Source: Antitrichia curtipendula | Taxonomy: Eukaryota; Streptophyta; Bryopsida; Hypnales; Leucodontaceae | Direction: 5' to 3' | Assembly (NCBI GenBank): GCA_951230915.1 | Contig: OX579639.1 | Coordinates: 14,632,001-14,696,000, forward strand | Length of the DNA: 64,000 bases | Shown here: piece after piece, positions 31,791 through 43,330 of the stretch | Numbering within the stretch: position 1 is the stretch's first letter | Layout: every line of letters starts with the position of its first letter | The notes under the pieces: model-generated | What the model saw: only the letters and a program-made list of their open reading frames with translations | Database searches by the model: none | What the model was told of the DNA's origin: nothing | Program-made: the position numbers and the translations under genes

Positions 31791-33689
31791 AGGAAAAGGC
31801 TTAAGCTTAGGGTTAGCCGTAAGGTTGAAACTTCCGGGAGAAGTGTCAACCCTCCAAAAATTAGTATTCAACACTTATGGAAGGAACATAAAGGTTCCCC
31901 GCTCACGTAGTTAGGGACGTTAGAAATGACACCAACTATCCAGCCAACCCTACACATAGGATAGACAGTTAAAGAGGTAGGAATTACTAATCACGTTTGC
32001 TCATCACAGTCAGCTTGCGGGTTATACATGCAATTCTAATAGTATTCGCTGCCATCCACGACACTCAGAAAACGTTAGCACAAAAGATCCATTGCTTGGA
32101 AGGCACAGTGGACCGCGCTCACAACACCCCCTTATATTTAAAAAGGTGGATAAAGGCATAGAACCTGGTCGGTGTTTGCCCGATTACCAAGAAGGGTAAT
32201 ATTGCGCCCACAGCCTCCAGTGCAGTCCTCAATAGAACCAACGATTGCATCATCAGGAAGCTACAAGCAAAGCGGGTTTGGGCAAGCACTAAGAGCTGCT
32301 TGTTTGGACTCAACTTACGAAAAGTGGACATTGTTGCATGATGGGCCCTAATGTATTGGCACAGGTGTTTTGCCCGGGCAATTAAGTTCTTGAAACCGGG
32401 GAGTTTGGCCCAATCTTCCAACAACAAATCTAGTGTATGCACCACACAACCCTGCTTGAAGATATGTGGGTACGTGGAAATGACATCCTTCATTGCTCCA
32501 AGCATGTTTTTGGCGTTGTCCGTACAAATTTGGGTTACATATTTAGGACCCACCTTGTCGATGAAGGCTTTCACTTGGTCTGCTATGTACGTCATGGTCT
32601 TCAGTTGCCCAGACGTGTCTATGGATCCCAAAAACACATCACCAGTGGGACAAGACATCATGACGTTCATTAGGGGCCGACAATTGACGTTGTTCCAACC
32701 ATCGGTGCATAGCGTGACCCCATAATTCTTCACAGCAAAGGCCGTTTTTGCTTTGATCTCGTTCTCAATTTGCAATCTCTTGGGTTCAATCAAATGGGTC
32801 ATGAACTGATGGTACGAAGGTGGACTGTATTCAAAGCGCGCTACAGAGGTTGCCCTCACCACCACGATGAATGCTGGATTCCTCGCCACATTGAATGGCA
32901 CATTCGCTTCATAGAAAAAACTTGCCCATTTTTCATCCAAGTCCTTCCTCTTTGCCATATTCATAGCATCCTCCATGCATTGTTGACGTACTGGTCCAGA
33001 TCTTGTTGAATTTGAGGCAGCGCGGCTCATAGATCGTTGATTCGTTGCGGAGGCTCAAATGATTCGGATGGATGACTACCATTTGTCTGCCCTCCCCCCG
33101 TTACTTCATTTTGAGTGGACTGGCTTGAACTCGCTATGGGACCAACTATGCTTGGAGCAATCGGATCTGGCTGCATGCCTTCCACGTTTTCAACCATCAT
33201 TCGTTGAGGAACAAAGTTTGCACAGTTGGCAAATCGATGCCACACAGCCCGAGGCATTTGGGGACACAAAGATTTATCCGACTTGTTTTTGAACCCAAAA
33301 TGCGCAAAAGCCCGCTCACGTTTGTAGCTAAATGTGTTGTTGCAGAAGAGGCAAGTCACTTTACTTCCATCATCTGAAAAATCGTACCACGGTTCCCACT
33401 CCCTCGTTTGTTTTCGTAAGGTATCCATTACAACCCCGGGTAAGAGCAAAATAGGATGTTTCAACAAGGGTTCAGGATTCTTCAATGTCTTCAAGGAATA
33501 CGTGCCAGTAACAATTGTTAGCGCCGATCGTCCGCTTGAACTGATTTTGACATCACCCCAGCAGAAAACCGGGGCAGTCCTCCACCCACTATCTCAATCA
33601 ACCCAGGAACTCAAAATGAACACCTGGAAAGAAGCACGGGTGGAAGACAAAGGGCCTCTTGCTGCCCCCTCTGCTTTTATACAATATCA

Positions 33690-33828
33690 TTGTAGTGGCG
33701 GGGACCTAGTCAGTACAGGCAGGGACTTGTCGCATGGGCGCGAACGTTGTTGGGCTTGGGCGCGATGCAAACAATCCGGGCGCGGACGTGAGAAGGTCAG
33801 GCGTGGACGCAGGGCATGGGCGGGGACG
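33690..33828. repeat. CGGACG-type subterminal array, right side of the hAT
   Basis: Contains GGCGGGGAC, GGGCGCGAACG, GGGCGCGGACG and GGGCGGGGACG, the same motif family as 4860-5520. It lies upstream of the hAT transposase start and is cut at 33828 by the gypsy LTR. Confidence 0.65.
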
Positions 33829-36800
33829 TGTGAGTGTTTTAATCTCCCCCCTTCAGAGGTAAAACGTGCACACGGATTCTAGCGGCATAGAAAGTAATCT
33901 CTAGGGGATGAATTTAAACGTAGTGTTCTTTGGCCTTCCAAGCAATGGACACTTTGTTATGTTGATTTTACCTAATTTAAATGCTTCAAAACACACTAAT
34001 AGTTAAGAAATAAAGGTTGTTAAGGGTTAATTAAATGCGATTAAACTTCTAACTAAACTAAAATTCTACCTATTCTAAATCAAAGAATACCATTTGCCCT
34101 TCCCGAAATGGTAAAGCAAGCTGGATTTTGATATTCCTAGCAAAAGTTATGCATGGATGAAATTTGGTCCTAATTCTATTCTAAAAACTTCATCCGTCAA
34201 CTAAAAATAGCAAAATAATGTGAAATAAATCTAAATTTCAGGGTTAAAAGGTTGATTAAGTTAACTAATGGAATTTTTGAGAAAAAACTTAATTTAAACC
34301 TATTTTCGGAATTCTCATCCCAAGTTAGGTTAAATCTTTATCCACACTTTTATTCTTTCAAATTAAAGTAGTTTAAAAAGTAAAAGGTGGATTTGGAATC
34401 TTAAAAAGATTCTCTAAAAGATTATGGTTTCCAAAGATTCCCTAGTTGTTCCTTGAGAATATTCCTAATTGTTCTTTAATTAAGCCTAATTCTAAGTTAT
34501 TATTCTAATTTTAGTGATTTTCTATAGTTTTATGGTTTTTATGGGTAAAGTGATAAATTATTTTTTTATAATGGTAAAAAGTAAGAATTTTGGATTTCTA
34601 GGTAAAAACTTATGAATGAATGAAAATTCCCCTTAGTTGGATGGAATTTGGTTTCAATAAGTTTTATGTAGAATTTAAGGGATAAATTAGGGTTTAATTC
34701 CCCCAATTATTCCAATATTCCCTAGATTCCTAAATTATGTTAGATTTCTTTTGAAATTCTTTTGGATGAAATTACTATTTCGGTTTCCAAATTCACTCAA
34801 AGTTAATCTAATTATTACTGCCACGGTTATAGTTAAGTTTTGTAAGTTTTTCCAATGATTTTAAATTCTAACTAGCTATCGGATTCCTAATTTTGTTAAT
34901 TTTAGTTTTCTAATCTGATTTTTAAAAGAATGAAAGCAAAAGAGAAAACAAAAGACAAGTTTTGAAATTCATACCTCAGTATCGAGAATGTCGATCGTCC
35001 CATCATCGCAAAACACCATCATAATTGTCTCCTTGAAATTCTCCATTGTCTTTCATGTATTTGGAAGAAATCTTAGTATTATTGTTTCTAAACCTATCTA
35101 AAAAGTCCAAGTTTGTTAGTTTTAGCAATTTAAAACTAATCTTTTGATTTTAGGAAATTAGATTAAATGAAAATTTTAATTCAATTTCCCAAGTTTCAAT
35201 GAATAGTAGTTTTATTCTATTGCCAATTGTTTAATAGTTATTTTGTTAAATATTCCAAGATATTAGTTGGTGTTTGTTTGTATCTATTTGGCTTATTAGG
35301 CCTAATAAAACAAAACTCAAACAACAAAACAACAACTAATTTGTCTTTGGAATCCTAATTAATAACTAAAATCAACCGAATGAATAGTAATCTAATAAAG
35401 TAAGCTAAAATAATCAAAACAAATCTATCGATGAATAGTAAAAGGAATTTTGCAATCCAAACAATCTAACGTCAATAGTAAGATGCTAATCGAAAAGAAT
35501 AGAATAATCAAAACAATCCAAAATTCAATAGTAAGATACTAACGAAAAGAATAGAATAATCAAAACAATCCAAATTTCAATAGTAAGATACTAACGAAAA
35601 GAATAGAATAATCAAAACAATCCAAATTTCAATAGTAAGATACTAACCTTAATCCCTTTTATTCTTCGTCTTCCCTTGTTAACCTTCTTATGATCTCGCT
35701 TTCTTCCACTTCTTATGATGTTGTTGTTGTGTTGAATTCTTGGCGATGGTGTTTTGAGAGATTTAAGAACCGAGGCGAATGTTAGTTCAAAATCCTTAGT
35801 GTTCAAATTTTCCAAAATTTGCAAAAAAATTGGTAGCGTGGCAACAACCACCTATGCTTTTAGAATTAAGTTTTTGTCTATGATGATCTTACCACGATTG
35901 TGAGTTTTGAAATTTCCAAGGTTTGGACTTCCCCCGAGTTCTCAAACTCCAACACAACCCTGGACCGTCCTGGACAGACCCGAGAGTTCCCTTGAATGGA
36001 CAGAATTTTCTCCTGACCACCCCCCCCAAGTTTTCGACTGCCAAGCCTTCCTTGCTATCGTTGTCCCGTTCAGCTCGTCTGGTTTCCCAATCAGTTCGTC
36101 TTGGTCCCCAGTCAGCTCGTCTGGTCCCCGGTCAGCTCGTCTTGGTCCCGTCGATTTGCTCTGCCGGTCCAGTTCCTCTGGTTCCCAGTCAGCTTGTCTT
36201 GGTCCCGTCGATTTGCTCTGCTGGTCCAGTTCCTCTGGTTCCCAGTCAGCTTGTCTTGGTCCCGTCGATTTGCTCTGCCGGTCCAGTTCCTCTGGTTCCC
36301 AGTCAGCTCGTCTTGGTCCTGTCGATTTGCTCTGCCGGTCCAGCTCCTTGTTGGGCGTTTTCAGGAAGTTCCCGGAGTTCCCGGTCTTGGTTACTGGTCG
36401 TTCCTTACGGTCGGGTTATCAGCCCTTGCCGACCTGTATACTGTCCAACTGAACTGAATTTTTCCGAAATCAAAAGAAAGACTAGTATTGATTAAATCTT
36501 AATTTGAATAATTTCTGAGATACTTTCTCTTAATCAAACACACCTTAAAAATCAATGGAAAGTTAGCATTCTAGTTTCGATGCAAAGAAAGAATTGACAA
36601 TAAAGATGAAGGAATTTTATGAATCTCTATGACAATTGTGAAATCTAATAACTTATCAAAATCAAAGCAATAAATGGTAAGTGTGGAAGCCAAATACCTC
36701 CAATCACGTGCGCCAAACAAAAGAGAAATTAATCAACGAGTTTTGGACTTTAAATAAGGTTCAAAAGAATCTTATTTTGTGATTCCAAGTCAACGGTTCG

Positions 36801-37197
36801 CCGTATGAGGTAAATCTAAGTTTCAAATGGCAAATTTTAACTTTTAAGGGCCAAAGCTTCGCCGTACGGGGGCAACCTCAGGACAAACGGAGCGATTCAA
36901 GTAAATCTTAAGTTTCAAGTACCCGTTTCCAGGTTTCAAAAAGTCAAAGCTTCGCCGTGCGGGAGCAACCCCAGGACAAACGGAGCTTCTTAAGCCAATT
37001 TAAGTATTTCGAAAGTTAGATTCTAAAGGAGGTACACATGAAAGTGTTTAACCGAACATTAGAAACGAATCTTCCGAAATTTCAAGTCAAAGTCAATCAA
37101 TTAACTGCTAAAGGAGGTACACATGAAAGTATTTAACCGAACATTAGCAATTAAACCTCAAATTCTGTTATACAACGAACTTTGAGTAGGAAATTAG
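33829..37197 (-). repeat. Left (3') LTR, at least 3.37 kb
   Basis: Matches 47025-48281 and 61993-64000 almost base for base. The right boundary is not visible because the other copy leaves the window at the base equivalent to 37197; the LTR may be longer. It carries the uninterrupted E2 target GTATTATTGT at 35076-35085. It contains a 57-bp minisatellite and blocks with CTTCGCCGTACGGGGGCAACC. It has no convincing ORF. Confidence 0.85.
36130..36352. repeat. 57-bp minisatellite in the left LTR, 4 units
   Basis: Units contain CAGTCAGCTCGTCTTGGTCC, CGATTTGCTCTGCCGG and CCAGTTCCTCTGGTTCC. The right LTR (about 63046-63155) has two units, which explains its 114-base shorter length. The open frames here are repeat artefacts. 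Confidence 0.9.
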
Positions 37198-40000
37198 TCT
37201 AAAATACTTTTGGCAAGGTCAAGCCTCGCCGCTTTAAGTATTTAGTACCAAATGCGTTCACGTGCTACAATGGATTAGTATTCAAGTAATCTTAAGCAAA
37301 GAATCAAAGTTTTGGGGCTTTCAACCTCCAAATTCAAAAGGAAAGCAATATGTTTTAAAGGGACCCTCTAGTCCTTCAAAACACAAGAGAATTAGTGAAG
37401 AGTACAAAGAATCTAGAAGGAATTAGCCAATTTTTGGCTTAAAAGTGTTCCAACAACGTGTTGGTAGCACAGCGGAGCAACAATAAAGAAATGAAAATAA
37501 GGTTTGGTCTGACAACGTGTCAGTACCAAGAAGATGAGAGTGAGGGTATAAAAATGAGGGTACCGACAACCTCGAGGGGAGGCCTTTTATACTCGAGCCA
37601 AGCCCTCCCCGGTAAGTTGTCGGTTAAAAAACGTTTAATGAACTACCTAACTAAATTCTAAACTACTATGAGATATTTTGCATTTAATCTTTGTTTAATA
37701 GGAAGGAAGGTCCTCAAGCAAGTTCCTTGAAGGCTTTAATTAGCCTTGAAATCTTGCCTAAATCAAATCCTTGATTGTCCCCAAAGATTTTATGAAAAAT
37801 AACCCTAATTAACCTAGATATTTTGCAATTTTAATCCTAGGTCAATTCCAAATATTCTTAGTTTAATCTAAATTGGCTTTTAAAGGAAAGATTTGACATC
37901 TTAGCTAAATCCAATCTTCGATTTTCACCAAGATATTTTGTTAATTAACCTCGAATTACTACAAATTACTCTAAAAAAGTCAAACTAAGAGCTGACCCTA
38001 TCTATCTTTTAGGGAAAAATTCCAATTTGAAAACCGATTGCGCCATCGCGTTTAGAAGACCCCAATTAGTCTAGAAGGACCCCTACCCCCTTCTTCCAGG
38101 CTGTAAATATTCGTTAAAACCACTAACGGTAATTCTAAAGAAAAGTCAAAATCCCAACTAATGGAATTTGAGTTTTCCGAGAAAACTAACTAGCTAGGGT
38201 TGCTTGGAAGGTTTGTGTTAGTAAGAAAACATTCCTTGTTTGCGACATTCGGACACCGCTAGCTCCTAGCTCGCCGGTCAACTCGCCGTCGTGTTGTAAA
38301 TTCTTGTTAAATTTGATGTCGATGCCGATTCGGGTACTTCTGACTATCAGAAAGTCTTCAAACTTGACAGGTCCCTTATCTAATATACAAAACTCTAATC
38401 TAATTTTTAGTGAGATTTTTCCGCACTCTGGGTAATTTCTAAGAAATTACCATCAGTTTCAAAGGCGGTTGACTTCCCATGGAGTCATCGTGGAGTTTTG
38501 TAAAATCCCGAAACTTTTGGGCAATCTTTTGGGAAGTGTCCAAAGGCCAAGGGCAAAACCAAACCTCCCATAAGGATGCTAATTTTAGCAATTCCTTAAT
38601 AATTTTCGCCCGGGAGAAATTATTCTGGTACCGGGGTTGTTGTGGATGATTAGCTCCGCTGTTGATCTCTTGGCATGCTTTTACCCTAAAAGCACCTTTC
38701 TGTAAGCTCCAATCACCTCGCCCTTCTTCTACTTTGCATTCTGATTCATATTCTTCAACATTTATAGGTCTTCATGTAACTAATCCATGTTTTATATGAA
38801 TTGGATCAAGATACTTCTAAACCTTGATATAGACTCTTGCACTTTAGTCAGGATGTCACATGTATTCACACGTCAAGTGTTACATGGACAAGACACTAGA
38901 ACTGGCTAACTCTCACTTCATCACATCTCTCTAATACGTTAATATGGACTCTAAGACACTGAACTTAAGACATAAACATAGAAAAGCATAGTATTTTGTG
39001 CTTTCCATGAATTAGAAAGGTTCCTCACTAATCTGGTAGGGACTTCTACCAAACTCCTCTCAACTATTAATTCATGCTGTTTTGCGTGAATTAACACTAA
39101 AACCTAACAGTAAATTGCGAAAAATAAATCCAAAGCTTCAAGTGCTAACTTGAGGGCTCACATATGGCGGCCATCTGCGGTACGATTGCAAATCGTGAGA
39201 GTCCCAGACTTGCTTACGCTTATCCATTGGGCAACACGGTCAAAATCTTGCTCAAGCATTTGATCAAATTAAATTTGGTCAAAGTTTTGCCAATGTGAAT
39301 GGAGGTAACTCTCAAATTAGTACTATGCTCAAGGTGACTCACCCTTATAAGGTTCCAGACTGGACAATGATGCACTAAAATGTTTAAATCTGGCTAGACT
39401 GACAACTAGCTAGATTATGTCAAAAGCCAAGGGTTAGGGCACAATGGCTATTCATTTTAGTTCCGGACTATGATGCTCCAAAATTAAAATAAGGTTTGTT
39501 TATAATTTCCTCCCGAGGGGAAAATCATTCGACGCACCAAAGTCTTTTATAATTTCCGCCCAAGGGGGAAATTATTTTGGACACATATTTCTGTGAAATT
39601 GCAAGTAGAAAGTACCAGAATCTTGAGTAAATCTTACTCAAGTATGGATATGGACACCAAAAATAGTGAACACTATTTCGAGTTGGTGTTCCATGAATAA
39701 TTTGTATCATCATGAAAATTCCATCGGAAATTCACTGACACATGATTTATGGGTTTAAGACAAGTCTACGGATCCACTTTCCAAATTGGACTATTGATGT
39801 GCTTCTTAAAAGATTTGACATCAGACTCTATGACTCTAAGCATGGTTCATTAAATTTATCTTGTAATTTTCTTGTGATATCCGTCTCAATCGGAGTTGAT
39901 TTGGATTTTAAAAGATGAGAAAAGAAAAAACAAAAACAAAAAGGCAAGTAGTCTAGACCTCAATGCTAGGAGCTTTACTTGAAAAGTGTCCCCAGCCGTG
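37198..40000. other. Non-coding region right of the recognisable left LTR
   Basis: No gene seen. It may still be LTR to an unknown point. A CT-rich tract following CA at about 38717-38740 is a possible minus-strand polypurine tract, which would make the LTR about 4.9 kb. ATAATTTCCGCCC/GGGGGAAATTATT strings recur near 38600, 39505 and 39550. Confidence 0.35.
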
Positions 40001-40009
40001 GTAATCGGT

Positions 40010-40230
40010 GATCATTCCTGCCTTGTCACTAGTTCAGGGGTGGGAGGCGCCCTGGCGACGGTCCACAGTTCGAACCCTCGTCGCCAGCGGTGTAAACTAC
40101 GGCCCGAAAAGGTAACGTGCCATCGAGTTCCGACGGTTTGGAGACGTCCGTTGGTCTCTGCTGGTTGTAGAAATACCGCTCCTTTCTCCTGACTGTATGC
40201 AGTGTTTTTATTTTTGTTTTATTTTTGAAA
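40010..40230 (+). repeat. Possible tRNA-derived SINE
   Basis: TAGTTCAGGGGTG (40030-40042) resembles a pol III A box, and AGTTCGAACCC (40067-40077) a B box. They are spaced as in tRNA genes. About 130 bases downstream the sequence ends in a T-rich tail (TTTTTATTTTTGTTTTATTTTT). No intact cloverleaf is formed. Target duplications were not found. Confidence 0.35.
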
Positions 40231-40580
40231 GAGGGACCTGGTTACAATGACTGTTACTGCGTACCGCCAGACTTGAGAAGTCTAGTTGGCCTAATTTGTG
40301 GTAAAACTACCAACACCCATTATAACAGTAACTGTCATATATACCTCCAAACTAGATGTTTGGATGATCCGATCTCGAAGTTTTTTGAAAACTATATTTT
40401 TAAATTCTGCGAAAGGGCCTGGTTACAAGGAGTATTACTGCGTATCGCCAGACTTAAAAAGTCCAGTTGGCCTAATTCGTGGTATAAATACCAACACCCG
40501 TTATAACAATAATGTCTTGTATACCTCCAAACTATGATGTTTGGATGATCCAATCTCGAAGTTTTCTGAAAACTATGGAC
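40228..40580. repeat. Tandem duplication, two units of about 180 bp
   Basis: GG(A)CCTGGTTACAA ... CGCCAGACTT ... GTTGGCCTAATT ... CCAACACCC ... GATGTTTGGATGATCC ... GAAAACTAT occurs twice with moderate divergence. Confidence 0.85.
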
Positions 40581-40598
40581 TGTAGGTAACCACTGTTC

Positions 40599-41372
40599 CT
40601 ACAATAAGTCAAAGAAAGTAGTAAGCTGACTCATTACTTCTAAGACATAAAGTGACCACCGTTCCCGCGGAAGGACTCGTAAGGGTCCTCGTACAGTGAG
40701 TACGTGACCACCTTCCGACGGTTGGCGTGTAATGTTGATGACTTCATCTAAATTTGCGAATTGTCCTTCAAACATGACTCTATGGCCTGGTTGAAGGACC
40801 TCTACATTCTCTAGATAAATCACCAAAGATCTGGCCCTTGGTGGCCAGGATCCGGGAAACTCTTGAATCGGTGGAACTCGCTCGAGTGGTGTATCACGTC
40901 CCGGCTGTTGCTGCTCCTCTCGAGATCTTCGGCGTGTATTCGGTAACTGAGAAAGTTGGATTGGTTCATGTGTATTTGGATCCGCTGTGGATTGTTGTGT
41001 TCGCTCCTATCTAGATTCAATCAATGGTAACAAATCTTGTAAATGTGGATCTTCAGTGGGCGCTCGCGCTTGCTCCTCCGATGATCTCGTCCTAAATTCT
41101 TCTAGTGGATCGGTTGTTGGCTCTTCTAAGGGCTGAAAAGTAAATTTGTCGCTTGATGGTTGTGTAAAATGCTCCTGGAGTGGCTCTGGTTCTTGTGGGG
41201 GTTGAAGTGACTCGGAATCAACCAGAAGTGCTGAACTTGACCTTGCCGGAGGATCTTCGCGCTCCAATGGCGGTACTGGATTTGACCTATCTGGGCTCTT
41301 CGTTGAAGTAGCGGTTTCTTCATAGATGGGTGTCAGCGGCAATGCATTTCTAGCATTACTATCCTGACTCAT
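40599..41372 (-). pseudogene. Pro/Glu-rich gag-like fragment with one in-frame stop
   Basis: One minus frame from MSQDSNARNALPLTPIYEE (41372) to a stop at 40599, interrupted by a single TAG at 41009-41007. The N-terminal half is Pro/Ser/Glu-rich like the start of many plant gypsy Gag proteins. The end (VMFEGQFANLDEVINITRQP) is more ordered. It lies downstream of pol in the direction of transcription, the wrong place for gag of the same element, so it may belong to a second rearranged element. Function not established. Confidence 0.4.
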
Positions 41373-41434
41373 GATTCCTAAACTAATTTTCCTACGTTAA
41401 TTTTGAAGTTTGGTTTTTTCTAAACTAAAAATCT

Positions 41435-41541
41435 GATGATGATGTTGGCCCACGAATCTCCCGTCTATGCGAGCGTAAGGCTAATTGTTGATGATGATGT
41501 TGGCCCACGAATCTCCCAACTATGCGAGCGTAAGGCTGAAA
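41435..41541. repeat. Short tandem duplication (about 65-bp spacing)
   Basis: GATGATGATGTTGGCCCACG ... CTATGCGAGCGTAAGGCT occurs twice in succession. It lies between the gag-like frame and the candidate LTR edge at 42590. Confidence 0.8.
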
Positions 41542-42571
41542 TAATACGACATGGATTCAACCGGGATCTACCGGGTTCTCGTCGCTAAGAATTTGACTAT
41601 GGATCCGGGTGCATTTCACACTCTACCAGATCCTAATCATGAACTAACTAATGAATAGCCAAAGGCTGGAACTAAACTAAAATTTTGAGTTGAGATAGCA
41701 ATATAGCAAAATGAATACTAGTGTCAAGCTAAGAGATCTTCTCTGGCTTTATACTAGAGTTGAAGTATCAAAGTAGCATGATTCAAGCCTAGTGATGGAT
41801 TACATTGCTGCCCCAATGCTTTTTCTTTACGCTAGTCCAGATGTCACATGCAACCATCTTTAGCAGCTTCACGTGTAAGGCTGATACCCAAGAAACAGCC
41901 TCAGGGACCAAGACCACTTAACTGTGAAGGATTACGTCTTAAAGTAAGCCCGAGGGGATTGGGTAGCTTGTTCGTGAAGACTAATACTAAAATTACCTAC
42001 ACCTTCCATTCTGTGTTCACAACCACTACTAGGCGAAAGTTAATTGAAAATCAAAAAATCAATTAAAGCAAATAAAGCAAATAGTAATAAAGAAAATATC
42101 GAACTTAGTAGCTTTAGTAATTGATGGATTAACACCGCTGCCCCGATGTCTTTTCTTTTACGTTGGACTAGAAAATCACTACCCTAATTTCCTAACCTTC
42201 ACAACCAACTAAAAGGATAAAATAGAACTTTGAAAATAATTAAAGAAAATTGAAAGCAATTAGAACTTGATTTGATAGGTAAGGACTTAAACATTGCTCG
42301 CGCTTCAATGTTTAATTTTATGCTAATTGAGGAAATTGCTGCACCGACTTCCTAATTTCGCAACCTAGCTACCAAAAATGTGAAAAATGGAAAGGTTACA
42401 TAACAATGTGGGATCCAATTGACCACCACAGATGCACCTACATGTGGGTTATCTTCAACATGGTCGCCACTTCAAATTGAAGATTTTAAAACAGAGCTTT
42501 TAAAATGAGGACTTACCTAAGTAGTTGATGATGAGTAATCAGCAGAAGCGCCGAACTTATCCTAGCTTGAC

Positions 42572-43330
42572 GCCAAGTTGCACCAAAATGTGATAGGTGA
42601 CCTAATGTGCGATGGTTTGAACTTGTGTATAAAAGACACACAAACTGATCAAGACACACAAACTGATCAAGACACACAAACTGATCAGGACACACAAACT
42701 GATCAGGACACACAAACTGATCAAGACACTATTGGTTAGGAATACCTTGGAAATGCTCAACTTGATCACTTTAGTAAATCAAAGCATAACATTTGTTTTC
42801 AACAACTTTAAATTAAAACAAAACTTGTAAACTTAAAAGAAAAACAATAAATAAAGAAAAGAAGTTTTAAGTGATAGATTTTACCTGGTTATGTTATCTG
42901 GTGGATCATACCTCTTTGGCCGTCCATTATTGGAGGACCAATGGAGTATGCTTAGTTTAGGACATGGTGGGCACTAAGACGCCTTTATTTTTACATGATT
43001 TCCGGGATAGTGGCTTTTGATAGGTCCTGTTAACTTCTATGCGAAGCTAAATTGGTTACCTCAATTATTTGCCTACTACTTCCTTTTTTTAAGGTTCCAC
43101 CAGTATGAAACCCAAGGTAAAAGATTAGATACTTTAGCTCTAATCTAGAAATCAAAACCATGAATTGTAAAATTCAAGGTTTTGCCGGAAATCATAACCA
43201 TAATGCCTCTTCCAAATATTAGGATTCTAAAACTTAGCAATTAAAAGCAAACAAAACAAAACAAGACAATGAAAATTCAAAAAGCAAATTGTAAAAGATA
43301 TGAGAAGAACTAAAAGGAGTACCTGGTTTG
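42572..43330 (-). other. Second LTR-like edge, low confidence
   Basis: GTTGCACCAAAATGTGATAGG at 42578-42598 has the same layout as GCACCAAAAATGTGAG at the real LTR/primer-site junction (47015-47030): a CACCA, a short A run, then TGTGA. If real, 42590 rightwards would be an LTR of another minus-strand element whose gag-like frame is 41372-40599. I cannot match the preceding bases to a tRNA, and no second copy is in the window. Confidence 0.3.
42635..42724. repeat. 18-bp tandem repeat, 5 units (GACACACAAACTGATCAR)
   Basis: Five exact-length units differing only at the last base (A or G), followed by a partial sixth. Preceded by TGTATAAAA. Confidence 0.95.

Larger units (their letters stand above)
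28150..32187. other. 4 kb intron (or insertion) in the hAT gene, repeat-filled
   Basis: The minus-strand donor TTCTTG|GTAATC and acceptor CTACGAG|TCTCAA join two open frames in phase 0. The interior holds LTR-like DNA (29400-30650), a minisatellite (31375-31790) and no convincing gene. It could instead be a nested insertion that happens to lie at this place; I found no target duplication longer than 3 bases. Confidence 0.5.
26091..33428 (-). pseudogene. hAT transposase (BED finger, DUF659, hAT dimerisation domain)
   Basis: Pieces on the minus strand: 33428-33027 with a BED-type zinc finger (CLFCNNTFSYKR...); 33030-32188 with the DUF659/RNase-H-like core (CTDGWNNVNCRPL, ICTDNAKNML carrying conserved Asp residues); 28149-27619; and 27557-26091 with the C-terminal hAT dimerisation motif (LPHQWWHRI, CERNWSMYSFVHNRSRNRL). 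The last piece has a low-complexity Asn/Gly-rich extension. A phase-0 GT-AG intron (32187-28150) fits between pieces 2 and 3. Frame changes occur at the 33030/33027 overlap and near 27620, so this copy is probably dead. A further minus frame downstream of 26150 (acidic, DDEDDNN-rich) runs to the E1 junction and may be the true C-terminus. Start chosen at 33428 (MDTLRKQ), although the frame opens earlier. Confidence 0.85.
4832..33828 (-). mobile_element. hAT DNA transposon, split by E1 and truncated on the right by a gypsy insertion
   Basis: The left end begins CAGGGTTGTC, a typical hAT terminus, preceded by GGGAAGAT, which could be the 8-bp target duplication. Inside lie a CGGACG array, the transposase gene on the minus strand (26091-33428) and a second CGGACG array (33690-33828). 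E1 (6326-25862) is inserted near the 3' end of the transposase gene. A gypsy LTR begins at 33829 inside the right array, so the right terminus and matching duplication lie beyond the window. Without E1, about 9.5 kb is visible. The left terminus is an inference from one end only. Confidence 0.6.

Noticed and set aside
28140..32220. CACTA or Helitron insertion in the hAT gene
   Set aside because: Only a 3-base repeat flanks the interval and neither CACTA ends nor TC...CTRR with a hairpin is present.
35907..36495. Long open frames in three registers in the LTR
   Set aside because: They arise from the 57-bp minisatellite, whose length is a multiple of three, and have Ser/Gly/Pro/Val-biased repetitive composition.
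42572..42590. A second primer-binding site complementary to a named tRNA
   Set aside because: The bases before CACCA do not match any tRNA 3' end I can recall, so only an LTR-like edge is reported, at low confidence.
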